From CAZICM01 sp964537685 (GTDB lineage Bacteria; Myxococcota_A; Polyangia; Polyangiales; Polyangiaceae), in the NCBI GenBank assembly GCA_964537685.1, contig CAZICM010000020.1:88540-152539 (forward strand): a DNA stretch of 64,000 nucleotides, written 5' to 3'. The notes under the pieces were generated by a model, which worked only from the letters and a program-made list of their open reading frames with translations, was not told where the DNA came from and did not search any database. Positions 63,782 to 64,000 of this stretch are shown in pieces (positions within the stretch are counted from its first letter, which is position 1; each line of letters starts with the position of its first letter). A program made the position numbers and the translations under genes.

Positions 63782-64000
63782 CTAACGAAACACATCGTCG
63801 AGCGAGGAAGCCGAAAGAATGCGTTCGCCCCAGAGCTCGAGCTGCTCGGCATTGGCGCTGTGGATGCGGGCGGTGGCCGTGTCGGGAAGAAGGCCGAATC
63901 GCTGAGTGAGCTGCTTTAGCAACAAGGATTGGAGGGCCTCGATTTTGCCTTCGATTTTGCCTTCGATTTTGCCTTCGATTTTGCCTTCGATTTTGCCTTC
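63782..64000 (-). CDS. Rpn/DUF4351-like protein (5' end beyond window)
   Basis: A stop (TAG) lies at 63782-63784, and the frame is open to the window end, 73 codons. It encodes EGKI repeats and then 'EALQSLLLKQLTQRFGLLPD' and 'SLDDVFR', the C-terminus of an Rpn/DUF4351-like protein. The N-terminal part is outside the window. The 12-bp repeats at the edge may vary in number. Confidence 0.7.
   Translation of the reverse strand, partial: EGKIEGKIEGKIEGKIEGKIEALQSLLLKQLTQRFGLLPDTATARIHSANAEQLELWGERILSASSLDDVFR
63788..63961 (-). repeat. 174-bp direct repeat, copy 2
   Basis: It is identical by eye to 63499-63672. The two lie 289 bp apart, so they are in different reading frames relative to each other. 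Confidence 0.85.
63941..64000 (-). repeat. five tandem 12-bp units (GATTTTGCCTTC)
   Basis: The unit GATTTTGCCTTC occurs five times without change up to the window edge (63941, 63953, 63965, 63977, 63989). It encodes EGKI on the minus strand. Copy 1 of the duplication has only one perfect and one imperfect unit. Confidence 0.9.

Noticed and set aside
1..64000. tRNA, rRNA, CRISPR, phage or insertion sequences
   Set aside because: I looked for T-loop sequences, spaced repeats and transposase motifs by eye and found none; a tRNA search was not possible.

Overview
The window looks like a draft-assembly contig from a myxobacterium-like deltaproteobacterium (Myxococcota). This is inferred from gene content, not from a marker search. 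The signs are dense, GC-rich coding, eukaryote-like Ser/Thr kinases, about fifteen putative lipoproteins (several with Gly/Ser-rich linkers), MopE/RCC1 and Kelch surface proteins, an NtrC-type regulator, and a small 'KTDKRKQSLYFPE' ribbon-helix-helix-like protein of a type I associate with myxobacteria. A run of exactly 100 N (59069-59168) marks a scaffold gap. I saw no tRNA, rRNA, CRISPR array, phage or IS element.

Layout. 1-7.4 kb: a C-terminally cut B12/radical SAM protein with two radical SAM motifs, then a tight minus-strand operon (7403 down to 2360) encoding a 90-aa protein, prepilin peptidase, two small lipoprotein-like proteins, a 234-aa unknown, phosphomannomutase and PrmC. 7.4-15 kb: an FGE-like lipoprotein, an unknown lipoprotein, a histidine kinase/sigma-54 regulator pair, and a convergent M6 protease with two P-domains. 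15-22.7 kb (minus strand): a GAF protein, a Ser/Thr kinase fused to a macro domain, an SH3-like lipoprotein, a sensorless histidine kinase, a FAM20C-like lipoprotein and an alpha/beta hydrolase. 23-33 kb: a permuted aconitase, an FAD oxidoreductase plus GT2 glycosyltransferase pair, a PHP-domain lipoprotein, and GlpA/GlpB.

33-45 kb holds the housekeeping core: a CtpA-type protease, an ECF sigma factor with an overlapping membrane partner, a small basic protein plus ribosomal protein S20 behind a good sigma-70 promoter, DNA polymerase I with an apparently dead proofreading site, a PDZ protein, a membrane-anchored subtilisin and an aminotransferase. 45-55 kb is mostly cell-envelope proteins: Kelch, sulfate-binding protein, Sel1/Hcp-like, M23-like, DUF255 thioredoxin-like, hydrolase and OmpA.

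55.6-63.4 kb is a likely four-gene operon: Ser/Thr kinase, TPR membrane protein, MopE/RCC1 lipoprotein (broken by the gap) and a DUF2169 protein. The right edge has two copies of an Rpn/DUF4351-like C-terminus with a 12-bp tandem repeat.

The most unusual items are the kinase-macro fusion, the kinase/MopE-RCC1/DUF2169 operon, the double radical SAM protein and the FAM20C-like lipoprotein.
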